Source: Lachnospiraceae bacterium (GTDB lineage Bacteria > Bacillota > Clostridia > Lachnospirales > Lachnospiraceae). Taken from it: DNA of 53,620 nucleotides. Location of the stretch: positions 1 to 53,620 of the forward strand of contig CAJTGD010000038.1 of the NCBI GenBank assembly GCA_910575475.1. Direction: 5' to 3'. Numbering within the stretch: position 1 is the first letter of the stretch; each line of letters opens with the position of its first letter. The notes beneath the pieces are model-generated. The model made no database searches. It saw only the letters and a program-made list of their open reading frames with translations, and had not been told where the DNA came from. A program made the position numbers and the translations under genes. Below, piece after piece: positions 8,289 through 17,556 of the stretch.

Positions 8289-10004
8289 TCACTCCAGCTC
8301 TTCCAGCATATCCAGAATATCCTCCTCCAGCTCCGCCGCCCGATCCTCATCCTCCTCGATCAATGCAAGCTTCAGGTCATACAGGCAGCCCTCCAGATCT
8401 TCTCTGTACATCGGCATGCTCTGGACCGTCTCACTTTTCAGCCTGCGCTCGGCCCTGCGGATCACCGTCCGGAATTCCTTTGCAAGAGAGGATTCCTTCC
8501 ATTTGGTGACATCTGTCGCCGCTTCCGTAAAGAACTCCTCCTCGTATGCCATCATGTTGATCTCAACCGATGCCTCCTCGCCTGAGCTCGGGATCCGCGC
8601 GCTGACCTCCAGCATCCCGTTCAGGTTGTAGGAAAATTCCACTTCGATCTGCTCTTCCCCCGCGTCCCGCATGGGGATGCCTGAGACAATGAACTCTCCC
8701 AGGAAATGATTCAGCCGCACGTCATCGTGTTCCCCCTGGTAAACCTCTATTTTCGCGGAAGTCTGATTATCGTAGCTTGTATAGTAGATCCCCTTTCTGA
8801 CAACAGGGATGGTCACATTTCTCGGGATCACAATGCTCATATAATGGGATTCATCCTCGTACAGCGTCCGGATTCCCAGCGTATACGGGTTCACGTCCGT
8901 CATGATGATGCCCTCTTCCCGGCTCAATGCTCCCTGGATGATGCCGGCCTGGATCGCCGCCCCTTCCGCCACCGCGTAATCCGGGTTCACTGCTTTTGAC
9001 GGCTCCTTCTGCAGATAGGCTTCAATATCTCTGCGGACCATCGGCATCCGGGTGGAGCCGCCTACCAGCAGGATCCGGTCAATGTCCGAAGCCAGCACTC
9101 CGCTGTCCGCCAGGACCACGTCAATGGGCGCGTGGGTTCGCTCCACCAGCTCCCGGGTCATTTCCTCAAACTGTTCCAGTGTTACGGTCTCCTCCAGGGC
9201 CAATGGTTTTCCGCTCTTTTCCGCGATAAACGGGATGATGATCTGGCAGGAATCCCGGGTGCTCAATTCCTTTTTGCACCATTCGGCCTGTTCCTTCAGC
9301 TTGACCATGGCCGCCGCGTCTTTGCTCAGGTCTTTTCCGTGTTTCTTCCGGAACTGAGATAAAAGCCACTGGATCAGACATTCGTCGAAATCCTTTCCTC
9401 CCAGCCGATTGTCGCCGCTGCTGGCTTTCACTTCCACTACGCCGCCGAACATTTCCAGGAGGGTCACATCAAAGGTCCCGCCGCCCAGGTCATAGACCAG
9501 GATGTGGCTTTCCTCCTCCATATGTCCGATCCCGTAGCTTAAGGCCGCCGCCGTGGGTTCGTTGATGATCCGCTCCACCTCAAAGCCGGCCCGCTTCCCC
9601 GCTTCTACCGTCTCCTGTCTCTGCAGGTCGTCAAAGTAGGCCGGCACCGAGATCACGGCCCGGGAAATGTCTTCGCCCAGGGATTCCGATACATAATCCT
9701 TTACATATTGGAGCAGCATGGAGGAGATTTCCACCGGCGTGTAATCCTTGCTTCCCATACGAAGCTTTTCTTTTGTACCGATCTTCCGTTTCGCCTCGAT
9801 CACCGTATCCTCCGGCGCAAGAAGATATTGTGCCTTCGCCTTTTCCCCAAATACAAGCTGTCCGTCTTTGTCAACGCCTGCCGCGGAAGGCGTGATGACC
9901 TGTCCGTCAAAATTGACGATCATCACCGGTTTGCCGTCCCGGATCACCGCCGCTTCGGTTGTCGAAGTTCCCAGGTCAATTCCTATAATCGTGTCTGCTC
10001 CCAT
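8289..10004 (-). CDS. Hsp70-family chaperone paralogue
   Basis: This is a 571-residue protein of the DnaK/HscA family. The N-terminal ATPase domain shows IIGIDLGTSTTEAAV, RAVISVPAYFDD, EPTAAALSYG, VYDLGGGTFDVTLLE and LLVGGSTRMP. The substrate-binding part after about residue 380 is more diverged (NPYTLGIRTLYEDE), and the lid is shortened and ends in an acidic helix without an EEVD-like or K-rich tail. The housekeeping dnaK usually sits with hrcA-grpE-dnaJ, so this is an extra Hsp70. It lies between a GrpE-like gene and a J/SEC-C gene. The ribosome binding site GGAGGAG is visible. Confidence 0.88.
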   Translation of the reverse strand: MGADTIIGIDLGTSTTEAAVIRDGKPVMIVNFDGQVITPSAAGVDKDGQLVFGEKAKAQYLLAPEDTVIEAKRKIGTKEKLRMGSKDYTPVEISSMLLQYVKDYVSESLGEDISRAVISVPAYFDDLQRQETVEAGKRAGFEVERIINEPTAAALSYGIGHMEEESHILVYDLGGGTFDVTLLEMFGGVVEVKASSGDNRLGGKDFDECLIQWLLSQFRKKHGKDLSKDAAAMVKLKEQAEWCKKELSTRDSCQIIIPFIAEKSGKPLALEETVTLEQFEEMTRELVERTHAPIDVVLADSGVLASDIDRILLVGGSTRMPMVRRDIEAYLQKEPSKAVNPDYAVAEGAAIQAGIIQGALSREEGIIMTDVNPYTLGIRTLYEDESHYMSIVIPRNVTIPVVRKGIYYTSYDNQTSAKIEVYQGEHDDVRLNHFLGEFIVSGIPMRDAGEEQIEVEFSYNLNGMLEVSARIPSSGEEASVEINMMAYEEEFFTEAATDVTKWKESSLAKEFRTVIRRAERRLKSETVQSMPMYREDLEGCLYDLKLALIEEDEDRAAELEEDILDMLEELE

Positions 10005-10051
10005 CCTTTTTTCTCCTCCGTACTCTTTCTCTCAGAACTGCTTCCTGCCCT

Positions 10052-10645
10052 TCATCTTTCCAGGCGGTATGCCGCCACCCGGGCTTTCTTTATGACCTCG
10101 CCATGCCGGAGCATTCCAGGGCTGTAAACCTGCGCAACGCACATATCCTTCTCCTCCTCAGATACCGCCCTGGCCTCGATCACCTCATGAAGCGCGTAGT
10201 CCACCTGCACTCCGGCCTCCTCGATCCAGGCGATCCCGCTGGATAATCTGGCGCCTTCCGCCGCTTTTTCCATCAATTCAAGCTGTGAAAGCCATTCCTG
10301 GGCATTCTGTTGGGCATACTGCTTCATTCCCCAGAGCTGTTCCCGGTATACCGACAGCAGCTTTAATAACTTCTCCTGCTCTGCTTCCAGCTTCCTGATC
10401 TGTTTCCGGCTCTCTTTTTGCTCCTCCTGCTGTTCTTCCAAAGCGTCCAGACAGTCCTCCAGAGCCATATCGTGCCGGCGGACATCCGAACCGACCTGCC
10501 GGACATCCTGGGAAAGGGTTTCCGAAAGCTCCTGCCCTTTCTTCATTTCCTCAGTAAGCTTCGTAAGCATCTCCTCTGTCTTCTGCCGGAACGCGCGCTC
10601 CTCCGCCTCTTTTTCCTCATTTTTAAAAAAAGAAAATATTCCCAT
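10052..10645 (-). CDS. GrpE-like nucleotide exchange factor (diverged)
   Basis: This is a 197-residue protein with a long charged coiled coil (about residues 10-120) and a small C-terminal domain. The end reads VDYALHEVIEARAV, VAQVYSPGMLRHGEVI and KKARVAAYRLE. The spacing matches the GrpE beta-wing region, where a conserved D-x-x-x-H-E is followed by a V..PG segment and a final R-A-V strand. I therefore infer an exchange factor for the Hsp70 paralogue encoded next. I chose the ATG at 10645, preceded by GGAG, over one four codons upstream. Overall similarity to GrpE is weak, so the call is moderate. Confidence 0.6.
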   Translation of the reverse strand: MGIFSFFKNEEKEAEERAFRQKTEEMLTKLTEEMKKGQELSETLSQDVRQVGSDVRRHDMALEDCLDALEEQQEEQKESRKQIRKLEAEQEKLLKLLSVYREQLWGMKQYAQQNAQEWLSQLELMEKAAEGARLSSGIAWIEEAGVQVDYALHEVIEARAVSEEEKDMCVAQVYSPGMLRHGEVIKKARVAAYRLER

Positions 10646-10745
10646 GATCCACTCCATTTATTTCTATATATCCACAGGGCCTTCTTGATTCCAGCCGCCC
10701 TTGGAACTGAAAAAAATAACTTATGTATCCCGGCTTCTCTATTTT

Positions 10746-11396
10746 CTACAATTCCTTCACCGCATGGTACAGGTATGCGACCGGCAGTCCCACCACATTA
10801 TAATAGTCGCCTTCGATCCGGTCGATGTATGCCGCGAACCGCCCCTGGACTCCGTAAGCACCTGCTTTATCCATAGATTCTCCCGCCGCGATGTACCGGC
10901 GGATCTCTTCGTCCGTCATTTCATGCACATAAACCTTGGTTTCCTCTGCATGGCTGATGGTATGCCGCTTTCCGTTTCCGTCAAAATCCAGCACCGCAAC
11001 GCCTGTATAAACCTGATGCATCCTTCCCTGCAGACTTTTCAGCATGGAAAATGCCGCCTCCTCGTCAGACGGTTTTCCAAGGATCTGCCCGTCCCGCACA
11101 ACAATCGTGTCCGCGCCCAGGATCACCACATTGCGAAGATACACTTCTCCTGTTTCCAGCCTGGAAATAGAAGCCCGCTCCGCGCGTTCCTTTTCACGAC
11201 GCTCCACTTCCTCTGCCACATGCTCTGCTTTCATCAGTGCCAGCTCTCTGACGATTTCCTCCGGGCGGGTGCTCTCGTAATGCTCCTGCGCGTCACTGAC
11301 TACAATCTCAAACTTGATCCCGATCTGCTCCAGCAGTTCTCTTCTCCTTGGCGACGCCGAGCCAAGAATGATCCTTTTTTTCATACTCTCAGACAT
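10746..11396 (-). CDS. maf: Maf-like nucleotide pyrophosphatase
   Basis: This is a 216-residue cytoplasmic enzyme. It starts with the Maf signature ILGSASPRRRELLEQIG and contains GADTIVV, which carries the catalytic Asp, then GKPSDEEAAFSML and the C-terminal GAYGVQGRFAAYID. Maf proteins hydrolyse modified or canonical nucleoside triphosphates to monophosphates and affect septum formation. About 25 extra charged residues lie between positions 60 and 90. AGGAGG precedes the ATG. The AEC carrier gene lies just upstream. Confidence 0.93.
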   Translation of the reverse strand: MSESMKKRIILGSASPRRRELLEQIGIKFEIVVSDAQEHYESTRPEEIVRELALMKAEHVAEEVERREKERAERASISRLETGEVYLRNVVILGADTIVVRDGQILGKPSDEEAAFSMLKSLQGRMHQVYTGVAVLDFDGNGKRHTISHAEETKVYVHEMTDEEIRRYIAAGESMDKAGAYGVQGRFAAYIDRIEGDYYNVVGLPVAYLYHAVKEL

Positions 11397-11409
11397 TCCT
11401 TTCCTCCTA

Positions 11410-12324
11410 TTATGCGGTTCCCAGCAGATAACACCATGCCGGAAGCGTCACCAGCGACAGCACCGTGGTCACAAAGATCATCGCCGTAGCGTATTTCTCG
11501 TCGCCGTCATACTTTGCGGACAGCAAAGCTGTCGTCACCGGGGCCGGCATTCCCGCGATGATCACCGTGATTCCCCGAAGAAGCGGACTGATGGGCAGAA
11601 AACGTGTGATCCCGAAGATCACCGCCGGGATCAGAACCAGGCGCACCGCCGTATAAAATGCCATCGTCCAATCCAGCATTCCCTTCGGATCCATCTCCGC
11701 CAGCATCATTCCGATCAGCATCATGCTCAGGGGCGTGTTGCAGTTGCTGATGCCGGTGACCGTATTTTCCAGAAACACCGGAAATTCAATCCCGGAAATC
11801 ATGGCAGCAAGCCCCAGATAGATCGCCGCAACACAAGGGTGCGTCAGCACCTTTTTCACCAGATTTTCCCGGCTGCCTTTCAAAAAGCAGGATGTCCCGA
11901 TGCTCCACATGACAATACGCACCGGAAGCATAAATACCGATGCGTAAAACAAGCCTTCCATACCATAGATTCCTTCGATCACCGGATTGCCCAAAAATCC
12001 GCCGTTGGACACGATCGTTCCGTACCTCAGCGGCTTCTGCCGCCGGGATTCACTCCGGTGATAGAAAAGAAAGCTTATGAAAATGGAGATCACATTATAG
12101 CCAATGGACAGCAGTAATACTTCCAAAAAATCCGCAAGCATACCGGAGTCCCAGTCCATCCGGAAGGAATGGAAAATATTGAACGGCAAAGTGATATAGA
12201 GGCAGAAGTTCACCAGCTCTTTCCGTGCAGTACCGCCGATGATCCCCTTTTTTCTCACGAAAAAGCCGATCCCGACAAGCAGGAACATCATCAGCTGCAT
12301 ATTTACCATATTCTGAAATGCCAT
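11410..12324 (-). CDS. AEC-family (auxin efflux carrier-like) transporter
   Basis: This is a polytopic membrane protein of about 304 residues and roughly ten hydrophobic segments. It has the AEC pattern: an N-terminal GIGFFVRKKGII, LVNFCLYITLPFNIF, SNGGFLGNPVI after the third or fourth helix, and a C-terminal AGMPAPVTTALLSAKYDGDE. Family members export or exchange small organic acids such as malate. I use the ATG at 12324, which follows a G-rich GGGCGGGGG; the six codons upstream begin with TTG. Substrate is unknown. Confidence 0.88.
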   Translation of the reverse strand: MAFQNMVNMQLMMFLLVGIGFFVRKKGIIGGTARKELVNFCLYITLPFNIFHSFRMDWDSGMLADFLEVLLLSIGYNVISIFISFLFYHRSESRRQKPLRYGTIVSNGGFLGNPVIEGIYGMEGLFYASVFMLPVRIVMWSIGTSCFLKGSRENLVKKVLTHPCVAAIYLGLAAMISGIEFPVFLENTVTGISNCNTPLSMMLIGMMLAEMDPKGMLDWTMAFYTAVRLVLIPAVIFGITRFLPISPLLRGITVIIAGMPAPVTTALLSAKYDGDEKYATAMIFVTTVLSLVTLPAWCYLLGTA

Positions 12325-12386
12325 AAAAACCCCCGCCCTCAATCCACATGTATCCGCTCAGTACCCTTGCGGATACGGCCGCTGTT

Positions 12387-13829
12387 TTAGTATGCTTTTC
12401 CCCAGTAAACCATATGCTTCGCAGGCTTGCCGCAGCAGATGCATACGTCTGACAGGTGTTCCTCCTCATCCGGAATGCACCGGGAAGACGCGCCGCCTGT
12501 CTGCGCTTTGATCTCATCCTCGCAGGCTTCCTCGCCGCACCACATTGCCTTGATAAAGCCGCGGCTCTCATTGAACTTCGAATTCATTTCCTCCATGGTC
12601 ACTGCGGAGTCAATATGAGAATCCAAAAATGCTTTTGCCCGTTCGAACATATCCTTCTGCATGGTCTCCAGGATCTCTCCCAATTTTTCAGTGATTTCGC
12701 TGATGGCAACGACCGTCTTCTCTCTCGTGTCGCGCCGCACTACGACTACCTGTCCCTGTTCGATATCCTTGGGGCCGATCTCGATCCGGGTCGGAATCCC
12801 CTGGATCTCCTGCTCGCTGAACTTCCAGCCCGGAGCCTTGTCGGAATCATCGATCTTCGCCGCATAGCCTGCTGCCCTCAAAGTGTCCAAAAGCTCCCTC
12901 GCCTTGTCCAGCACCCCTTCCTTGTGCTGTGCGATGGGGATGACCTTCGTCTGTACCGGAGCGATCCTCGGCGGCAGCACCAGTCCGCTGTCATCTCCGT
13001 GTACCATGATGATGGCGCCGATGATCCGGGTGGACAGCCCCCAGGAAGTCTCATATACACTGTGCAGCTCGTTATTTTTATCCGAATACTTGATGTCAAA
13101 CGCGTCCGGGAAGGAGCTGCCGAAGAAATGGCTGGTGGCGGACTGCAGCGCCTGCCCGTCATGCATCAGCGCTTCCACCGTATAGGTGTCCTGAGCCCCC
13201 GCAAACTTCTCACTCTCCGTCTTGCGGCCGCATACCAGCGGGATCGCCAGATCATCCTGGATGAAGTCCCGGTACACGTCGCGCATGGTCAAAGTCCTCT
13301 GCTCCGCCTCTTCAAATGTGGCATGGATCGTATGTCCCTCCTGCCATAAAAATTCACGGGAACGCAGGAAGGGCCTGGTCGTCTTTTCCCATCGCAGTAC
13401 GGAACACCACTGGTTCCACACCTTGGGCAGATCCCGGTAGGACTGTACGGTCTTGCTCCACACATCACAGAACAGTGTCTCCGAGGTGGGGCGGATGCAG
13501 AACTTATCCTGCAGAGGCTCCAGTCCTCCCTGCGTGACCCACGCAACCTCCGGCGCAAAGCCCTCGATATGATCTGCTTCCTTCTGCAGAAGGGCCTCCG
13601 GAATCAGCACCGGAAGATACACATTTTCCACTCCCGTATCCTTAAAGCGTTTGTCCAGGTCTGCCTGGATCTTTTCCCAGATCGCGTATCCGTTGGGCAG
13701 ATAATTCAGGCATCCCTTGACCCCTGAATAATCACACAGCTTCGCTTCCCTCACAACGTCCGTATACCACTGCGCAAAATCCTTCTCCCTGGAAGTAATG
13801 GACTCTACCAGCTTCTTTTCCTTTGCCAT
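12387..13829 (-). CDS. proS: Prolyl-tRNA synthetase, archaeal/eukaryote-like type
   Basis: This is a 480-residue class II synthetase that charges tRNA-Pro with proline. It belongs to the shorter archaeal/eukaryotic-type ProRS (ProS type 3), without the bacterial editing insert. It shows EKDFAQWYTDVVREAKL, motif 2 RWEKTTRPFLRSREFLWQE, and a C-terminal domain with WCGEEAC and CICCGKPAKHMVYWGKAY, where four cysteines form a zinc-site pattern and the protein ends in Tyr as in this type. AGGAGA precedes the ATG at 13829. The 50-nt gap upstream is too short to hold a T-box. Confidence 0.96.
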   Translation of the reverse strand: MAKEKKLVESITSREKDFAQWYTDVVREAKLCDYSGVKGCLNYLPNGYAIWEKIQADLDKRFKDTGVENVYLPVLIPEALLQKEADHIEGFAPEVAWVTQGGLEPLQDKFCIRPTSETLFCDVWSKTVQSYRDLPKVWNQWCSVLRWEKTTRPFLRSREFLWQEGHTIHATFEEAEQRTLTMRDVYRDFIQDDLAIPLVCGRKTESEKFAGAQDTYTVEALMHDGQALQSATSHFFGSSFPDAFDIKYSDKNNELHSVYETSWGLSTRIIGAIIMVHGDDSGLVLPPRIAPVQTKVIPIAQHKEGVLDKARELLDTLRAAGYAAKIDDSDKAPGWKFSEQEIQGIPTRIEIGPKDIEQGQVVVVRRDTREKTVVAISEITEKLGEILETMQKDMFERAKAFLDSHIDSAVTMEEMNSKFNESRGFIKAMWCGEEACEDEIKAQTGGASSRCIPDEEEHLSDVCICCGKPAKHMVYWGKAY

Positions 13830-13878
13830 AACAATTCTCCTCTTATCCTCTATTTTTCTAGCTTCCAATTGCTGCAGA

Positions 13879-15021
13879 TCAGGCACGCATCTGCAGGAGC
13901 TTCTGCTTGAGTTCGCCTTCCAGACGGTGCATCTCCGTCTCCGCCTCCCGGCGCTTCTGCCGTCCTTCCTGCTGGATCCGCATCACCTCATCCAGCGTGG
14001 AGATCAGCGATTCGTTGGTCATCTTCAACGTCTCCATATCCACGATTCCCCGCTCTGATTCTTTCGCGGCATCAATGGTGGCCATCTTAAGCTTGGCCGC
14101 ATTCTTTTTCAGCAGTTCGTTGGTCATATCCGTCACTTCCCGCTGAGCCGCCGCTGCCTGGGCCGAATGCTCCACGCCCAGGGCCAGCACCATCTGGCTC
14201 TTCCACAGCGGGATCGTATTGACAATGGTGGATTGGATCTTTTCCACCATCAACGTGTCATTGCTCTGGACCATCCGGATCTGAGGCGCTGTCTGCAGGG
14301 ACACCTGCCGGGTCAGCTCCAGATCATGCAGCTTCTTCTCAAACCGGTTGCACATGGAATCCAGATCCCTGGCCGCCTGTGCATCCTCTGCCAGTCCGCT
14401 GGCCTGGGCCCTCTGGAACAGAGCCGGAAGCTGGCCGGTCTGGATCTCATGGAGCTTCTTCTTTCCTGCCATGATGTACATGGTCAGCTCCTTAAAATAG
14501 GTCAGGTTCAGCTCATACATCTTATCCAGCAGGGCAACATCCTTCAAAAGCTGGACTTGATGGGACTCAAGCACCTTGCAGATATGGTTGATATTGGTCT
14601 CCGCCTTGCTGTACTTCGCCTTCATGGCACTGATCTTATTGGCCGGCTTTTTGAAGATTCCCAGAAAGCCCTTCTCTTCCTCTTCATCAAAACTCCTCAG
14701 TTCCTTTACGACGCCTGTGAGCAGGTCTCCCACCTCTCCCAGATCCTTTGTCTTGACATTTTCCAGGGCACTCTCCGAAAAATCTGCCATCTTTTTCTGC
14801 GTTCCCGCGCCGTACTGCAGGATCATCTGCGAATTGGTCAGATCGATCTTCTCTGCAAACTGCTCCACGGCATGACGCTCCTCCGCTGTCAGGACATTCT
14901 CGTCAAAAATCGGCTTTTCCGGTTCCGCTGTGATCACCGGCGCCGCCGGCGCCTTCTCCTCCGCAAAAGGATCCAGCGTCAGCGTCGGTGTCGTCGTATA
15001 TGCGTCTAATTCATTGCTCAT
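13879..15021 (-). CDS. TelA-family (toxic anion resistance) protein
   Basis: This is a 380-residue, mostly helical, charged protein of the TelA/KlaA family linked to tellurite and cell-envelope stress. Family features include YGAGTQKKMADFSE, GFLGIFKKPANKI and the region IRMVQSNDTLMVEKIQSTI, in the order usual for TelA. There is no signal peptide, so it is cytoplasmic or peripheral. The XpaC-like gene immediately upstream is its usual partner in Firmicutes. Its last codons are about 50 nt from proS. Confidence 0.9.
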   Translation of the reverse strand: MSNELDAYTTTPTLTLDPFAEEKAPAAPVITAEPEKPIFDENVLTAEERHAVEQFAEKIDLTNSQMILQYGAGTQKKMADFSESALENVKTKDLGEVGDLLTGVVKELRSFDEEEEKGFLGIFKKPANKISAMKAKYSKAETNINHICKVLESHQVQLLKDVALLDKMYELNLTYFKELTMYIMAGKKKLHEIQTGQLPALFQRAQASGLAEDAQAARDLDSMCNRFEKKLHDLELTRQVSLQTAPQIRMVQSNDTLMVEKIQSTIVNTIPLWKSQMVLALGVEHSAQAAAAQREVTDMTNELLKKNAAKLKMATIDAAKESERGIVDMETLKMTNESLISTLDEVMRIQQEGRQKRREAETEMHRLEGELKQKLLQMRA

Positions 15022-15054
15022 AACAGCCTCCTAATTTTTCGTATTTTCAAATCC

Positions 15055-16599
15055 TTAATAGACTTCCTTAAAATCCCCTTCCGTCAGCCCTTCCTGCGCC
15101 AGCATCGTGTGCAGAACAGAAATATCGGAGGACACATCCCACGCCGTATCCTGGAACAGGCTGTCCAGCAGCTTTTCAAATGCCGCATTCAGCGTATCCA
15201 GCGTCTTTTCGATCTCCCGCTTCGAGGAAATGATGTTCTCCCCCTGTACCGGCTGGGCATCCAGATCCTGATACGCCTCCAGAAGCTTAACCGTCGTCGG
15301 AAGGTAATACTCCATCATCCGGTGGATATCCGACACGGAATCCGGGTTCTGTTCCACCCGGTCAAAGATCCGGTCAACCAGGATTTCCATCCGGGAAATC
15401 TTCGCGGAGATCTCCGCCCCCGGAATGGCATCGTTGCAGGCATGGATCTTCTGTATATAGTTTTCCCCGGTCTTAATGATCCTGCGAACCTCGGGGGAGA
15501 GCTTCGAATCCGGCGCTTCCGCTTCCTTTTGCACTTCCTTTGCCCGCTTTCTGGCTGCCGCCTCCTGCTGCTCTCTTGTCTCTGTGTTGATCTGCTCCCT
15601 CTGCTGCTGCAGATCCGTATACTGCTTATACGCATCGTCGCTGACCATGAGGCAGGTCTTCTGTCTGTCCAGATGGCCCTGGCGGAACCAGCCCTTCTGG
15701 ATCATTTTTTCCAGATCCTTCACCACATACCGCCGGGATTTTCCCAGATGCTCTGCCAGTTCTTTTATATTGCAATATTCCCGGCTGCCCAGACTGCTGA
15801 TGTAGCCGCGGAACCGCTTGACTCTCCCGCGGATGCTGCTGCCTGCCGCCGCCATGCCGCCGAATCCTGCCGCAAAAACCGCCGTACCCCCGCAGGCTGC
15901 CCAAAAGCCGGCGCTCATGTCCCCGGTTCCGATCCCGGCCAGTACGATCATTGCCAGCCCGATCAGTGAAATGCTTCCTGCGGCGCATCCGATCCCATAG
16001 AGCACCGTTCCGCCGACCTTTGCAGGAGTTGTTCCCGCATACAGCGCCGGAAGATGCTTCTCCGTCTCCGGATGGTATGGGCCATGATCCGTCTCGTGCT
16101 CCTCTACAGGCTTATCCCGGTTGCCGAACCTGGAATAATATGCCTTATTCCAGTTATATCTCCGGTCGGTCTGCCCGTATGTACCGCTGGCAGCCCCCTG
16201 CCCCGGCTGGTCATACGAAGCGCCGCCGGCCTGTCCCGCTCCCTGGCTGGGCTGGCCGTTCATTCCTCCGAACGTCCCGGCCTCCTGGCTGTTCCAGTTC
16301 ATATTGGAGCCCTGCTGCCATCCGGTATCCTGCTGTCCGAAATGTCCCTGGTACTGATATCTGCCGTTATACGAACCCTGCTGCTTTTTCCTGCTGCCGT
16401 TCCAATGGTTCCTGTTCTGACGCACGCCTCTGGTGATCTCTCCCGCGGCATCCTTCATGCCCCTAGTGATCCCGTCCGCCGCACCGTTGATCGCGTCTGT
16501 AATTGTCTGATTTAATCTGCTGAAGTCTCTGGAATCCACCGCATCCTGTACATTCCTGCGGATCTCTTCTCCGAATCTTTCCCACTCCCGGTTATCCAT
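15055..16599 (-). CDS. XpaC-like membrane protein with Gly/Gln-rich N-terminus
   Basis: This is a 514-residue protein. Residues 1-60 form an amphipathic helix region. Residues 65-160 are low-complexity and rich in Gly, Gln, Asn and Tyr. Two hydrophobic segments (about 195-220 and 230-250) anchor it in the membrane. A winged-helix-like stretch NIKELAEHLGKSRRYVVKDLEKM follows at about 275-300, and then a helical C-terminal XpaC-type domain. Pairing with a TelA gene is the known arrangement. It starts the leftward run xpaC-like, telA-like, proS. Biochemical function is not established. Confidence 0.8.
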   Translation of the reverse strand: MDNREWERFGEEIRRNVQDAVDSRDFSRLNQTITDAINGAADGITRGMKDAAGEITRGVRQNRNHWNGSRKKQQGSYNGRYQYQGHFGQQDTGWQQGSNMNWNSQEAGTFGGMNGQPSQGAGQAGGASYDQPGQGAASGTYGQTDRRYNWNKAYYSRFGNRDKPVEEHETDHGPYHPETEKHLPALYAGTTPAKVGGTVLYGIGCAAGSISLIGLAMIVLAGIGTGDMSAGFWAACGGTAVFAAGFGGMAAAGSSIRGRVKRFRGYISSLGSREYCNIKELAEHLGKSRRYVVKDLEKMIQKGWFRQGHLDRQKTCLMVSDDAYKQYTDLQQQREQINTETREQQEAAARKRAKEVQKEAEAPDSKLSPEVRRIIKTGENYIQKIHACNDAIPGAEISAKISRMEILVDRIFDRVEQNPDSVSDIHRMMEYYLPTTVKLLEAYQDLDAQPVQGENIISSKREIEKTLDTLNAAFEKLLDSLFQDTAWDVSSDISVLHTMLAQEGLTEGDFKEVY

Positions 16600-16633
16600 C
16601 CTATCCTCCCGCTTTCTTACAAAAACTTAGTGC

Positions 16634-16662
16634 TTGACCTCACAAAAGTTTTATATCATAAT
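16634..16662 (+). promoter_or_regulatory. Promoter for the pseudouridine synthase gene
   Basis: TTGACC (16634-16639) and CATAAT (16657-16662) are separated by 17 nt, a near-consensus sigma-A promoter reading right. The predicted leader before the synthase start is about 85 nt. Confidence 0.55.
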
Positions 16663-16663
16663 C

Positions 16664-16692
16664 AGTTTAGACAGATTGCGGCAAAAAGTCAA
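16664..16692 (-). promoter_or_regulatory. Promoter for the xpaC-like/telA operon
   Basis: On the minus strand, TTGACT (complement of 16687-16692) and TAAACT (complement of 16664-16669) are separated by 17 nt. The promoter lies back to back with the rightward promoter at 16634. Confidence 0.5.
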
Positions 16693-16755
16693 GAAATATA
16701 CACAATTCTTTCGATAGTAATAAGATATTTATAATTTTTTAAGGAGACTATGTCC

Positions 16756-17421
16756 ATGAAACCGGAAATCCTATTTGAAGATCGGCATATCCTTGTCTGT
16801 ATCAAGCCCGCAGGCGTCCCCACCCAGAGCCGGCAGATCAGTACGCCCGATATGGTGAGCATCCTGAAAAATCATCTGCACAGCCGTCAGGCCAAAAGCG
16901 GAGAACCCTATCTTGCCCTGATCCACCGTCTGGATCAGCCCGTGGAGGGGCTTCTTGTATTTGCCAAAACTCCCGCGGCCGCAAAATCGCTCAGCCGCCA
17001 GCTCCAGGCCTCCGGCTTCGGCAAGCACTATCTCGCTGTTTTAAGTGCTGTTCCCGGGCAAACGGAAGCGGACCTGGAAGACTATCTGGTAAAAGACGGG
17101 CGGACCAACACCTCCCGCGTCTGTACCTCCGATACGCCGGGCGCCAAACCCGCGCGGCTTCATTATCATGTTCTCCGAACCCGGGATTCCCTGGCCCTGG
17201 CCGAGATCCTCCTGGACACCGGACGCCACCATCAGATCCGTGTCCAGATGGCGCACATCGGCTGCCCCATTGCCGGGGATGCAAAATATACGCAGGCGTC
17301 CCCCGGACAGGCCCGTTCCATATCCGGACCTCTCCGGCTTTATGCGGTAAAATTATCCTTTTGCCATCCCGCCACCGGAGAACCGCTGTCCTTTTGCCAT
17401 ACGCCGCAGCTGCCGTTCTAA
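16756..17421 (+). CDS. RluA-family pseudouridine synthase
   Basis: This is an enzyme of about 221 residues that isomerises uridine to pseudouridine in rRNA or tRNA. The catalytic motif reads HRLDQPVEGLLVFAK, with the essential Asp kept but QPVEG replacing the more common KDTSG. TGRHHQIRVQMAHIGCPIAGDAKY forms the C-terminal part of the active site. It lacks an S4 domain. AAGGAG at 16741-16746 fits the ATG at 16756 better than the ATG at 16750, which is too close. Target site cannot be predicted. Confidence 0.9.
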   Translation: MKPEILFEDRHILVCIKPAGVPTQSRQISTPDMVSILKNHLHSRQAKSGEPYLALIHRLDQPVEGLLVFAKTPAAAKSLSRQLQASGFGKHYLAVLSAVPGQTEADLEDYLVKDGRTNTSRVCTSDTPGAKPARLHYHVLRTRDSLALAEILLDTGRHHQIRVQMAHIGCPIAGDAKYTQASPGQARSISGPLRLYAVKLSFCHPATGEPLSFCHTPQLPF

Positions 17422-17485
17422 ACGGCAGCAGTTCTGCAGCCGGCAGCACCCAATGGTCTGTATCCGTTATTTTTCTGCAAATCCT

Positions 17486-17526
17486 AAAAACAGCACCCGG
17501 CTGTTTCTTTCACCAGCCAGGTGCTG
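17486..17526 (-). terminator. Terminator of spoVG
   Basis: CAGCACCCGGCTG (17491-17503) pairs with CAGCCAGGTGCTG (17514-17526) with one mismatch. On the minus strand the stem is followed by TTTTT. It lies about 30 bp past the spoVG stop, with the T run toward the facing pseudouridine synthase gene. Confidence 0.8.
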
Positions 17527-17556
17527 CTGTCATTTACAATGGTTCCTCATGAACCA

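Noticed and set aside
13830..13878. T-box riboswitch before proS
   Set aside because: Only about 50 nt separate proS from the TelA gene, too short for a T-box, and no T-box sequence is present.
17409..17429. Hairpin at the stop codon of the pseudouridine synthase as a terminator
   Set aside because: CTGCCGTT/AACGGCAG forms an 8-bp stem but no T run follows on the plus strand.
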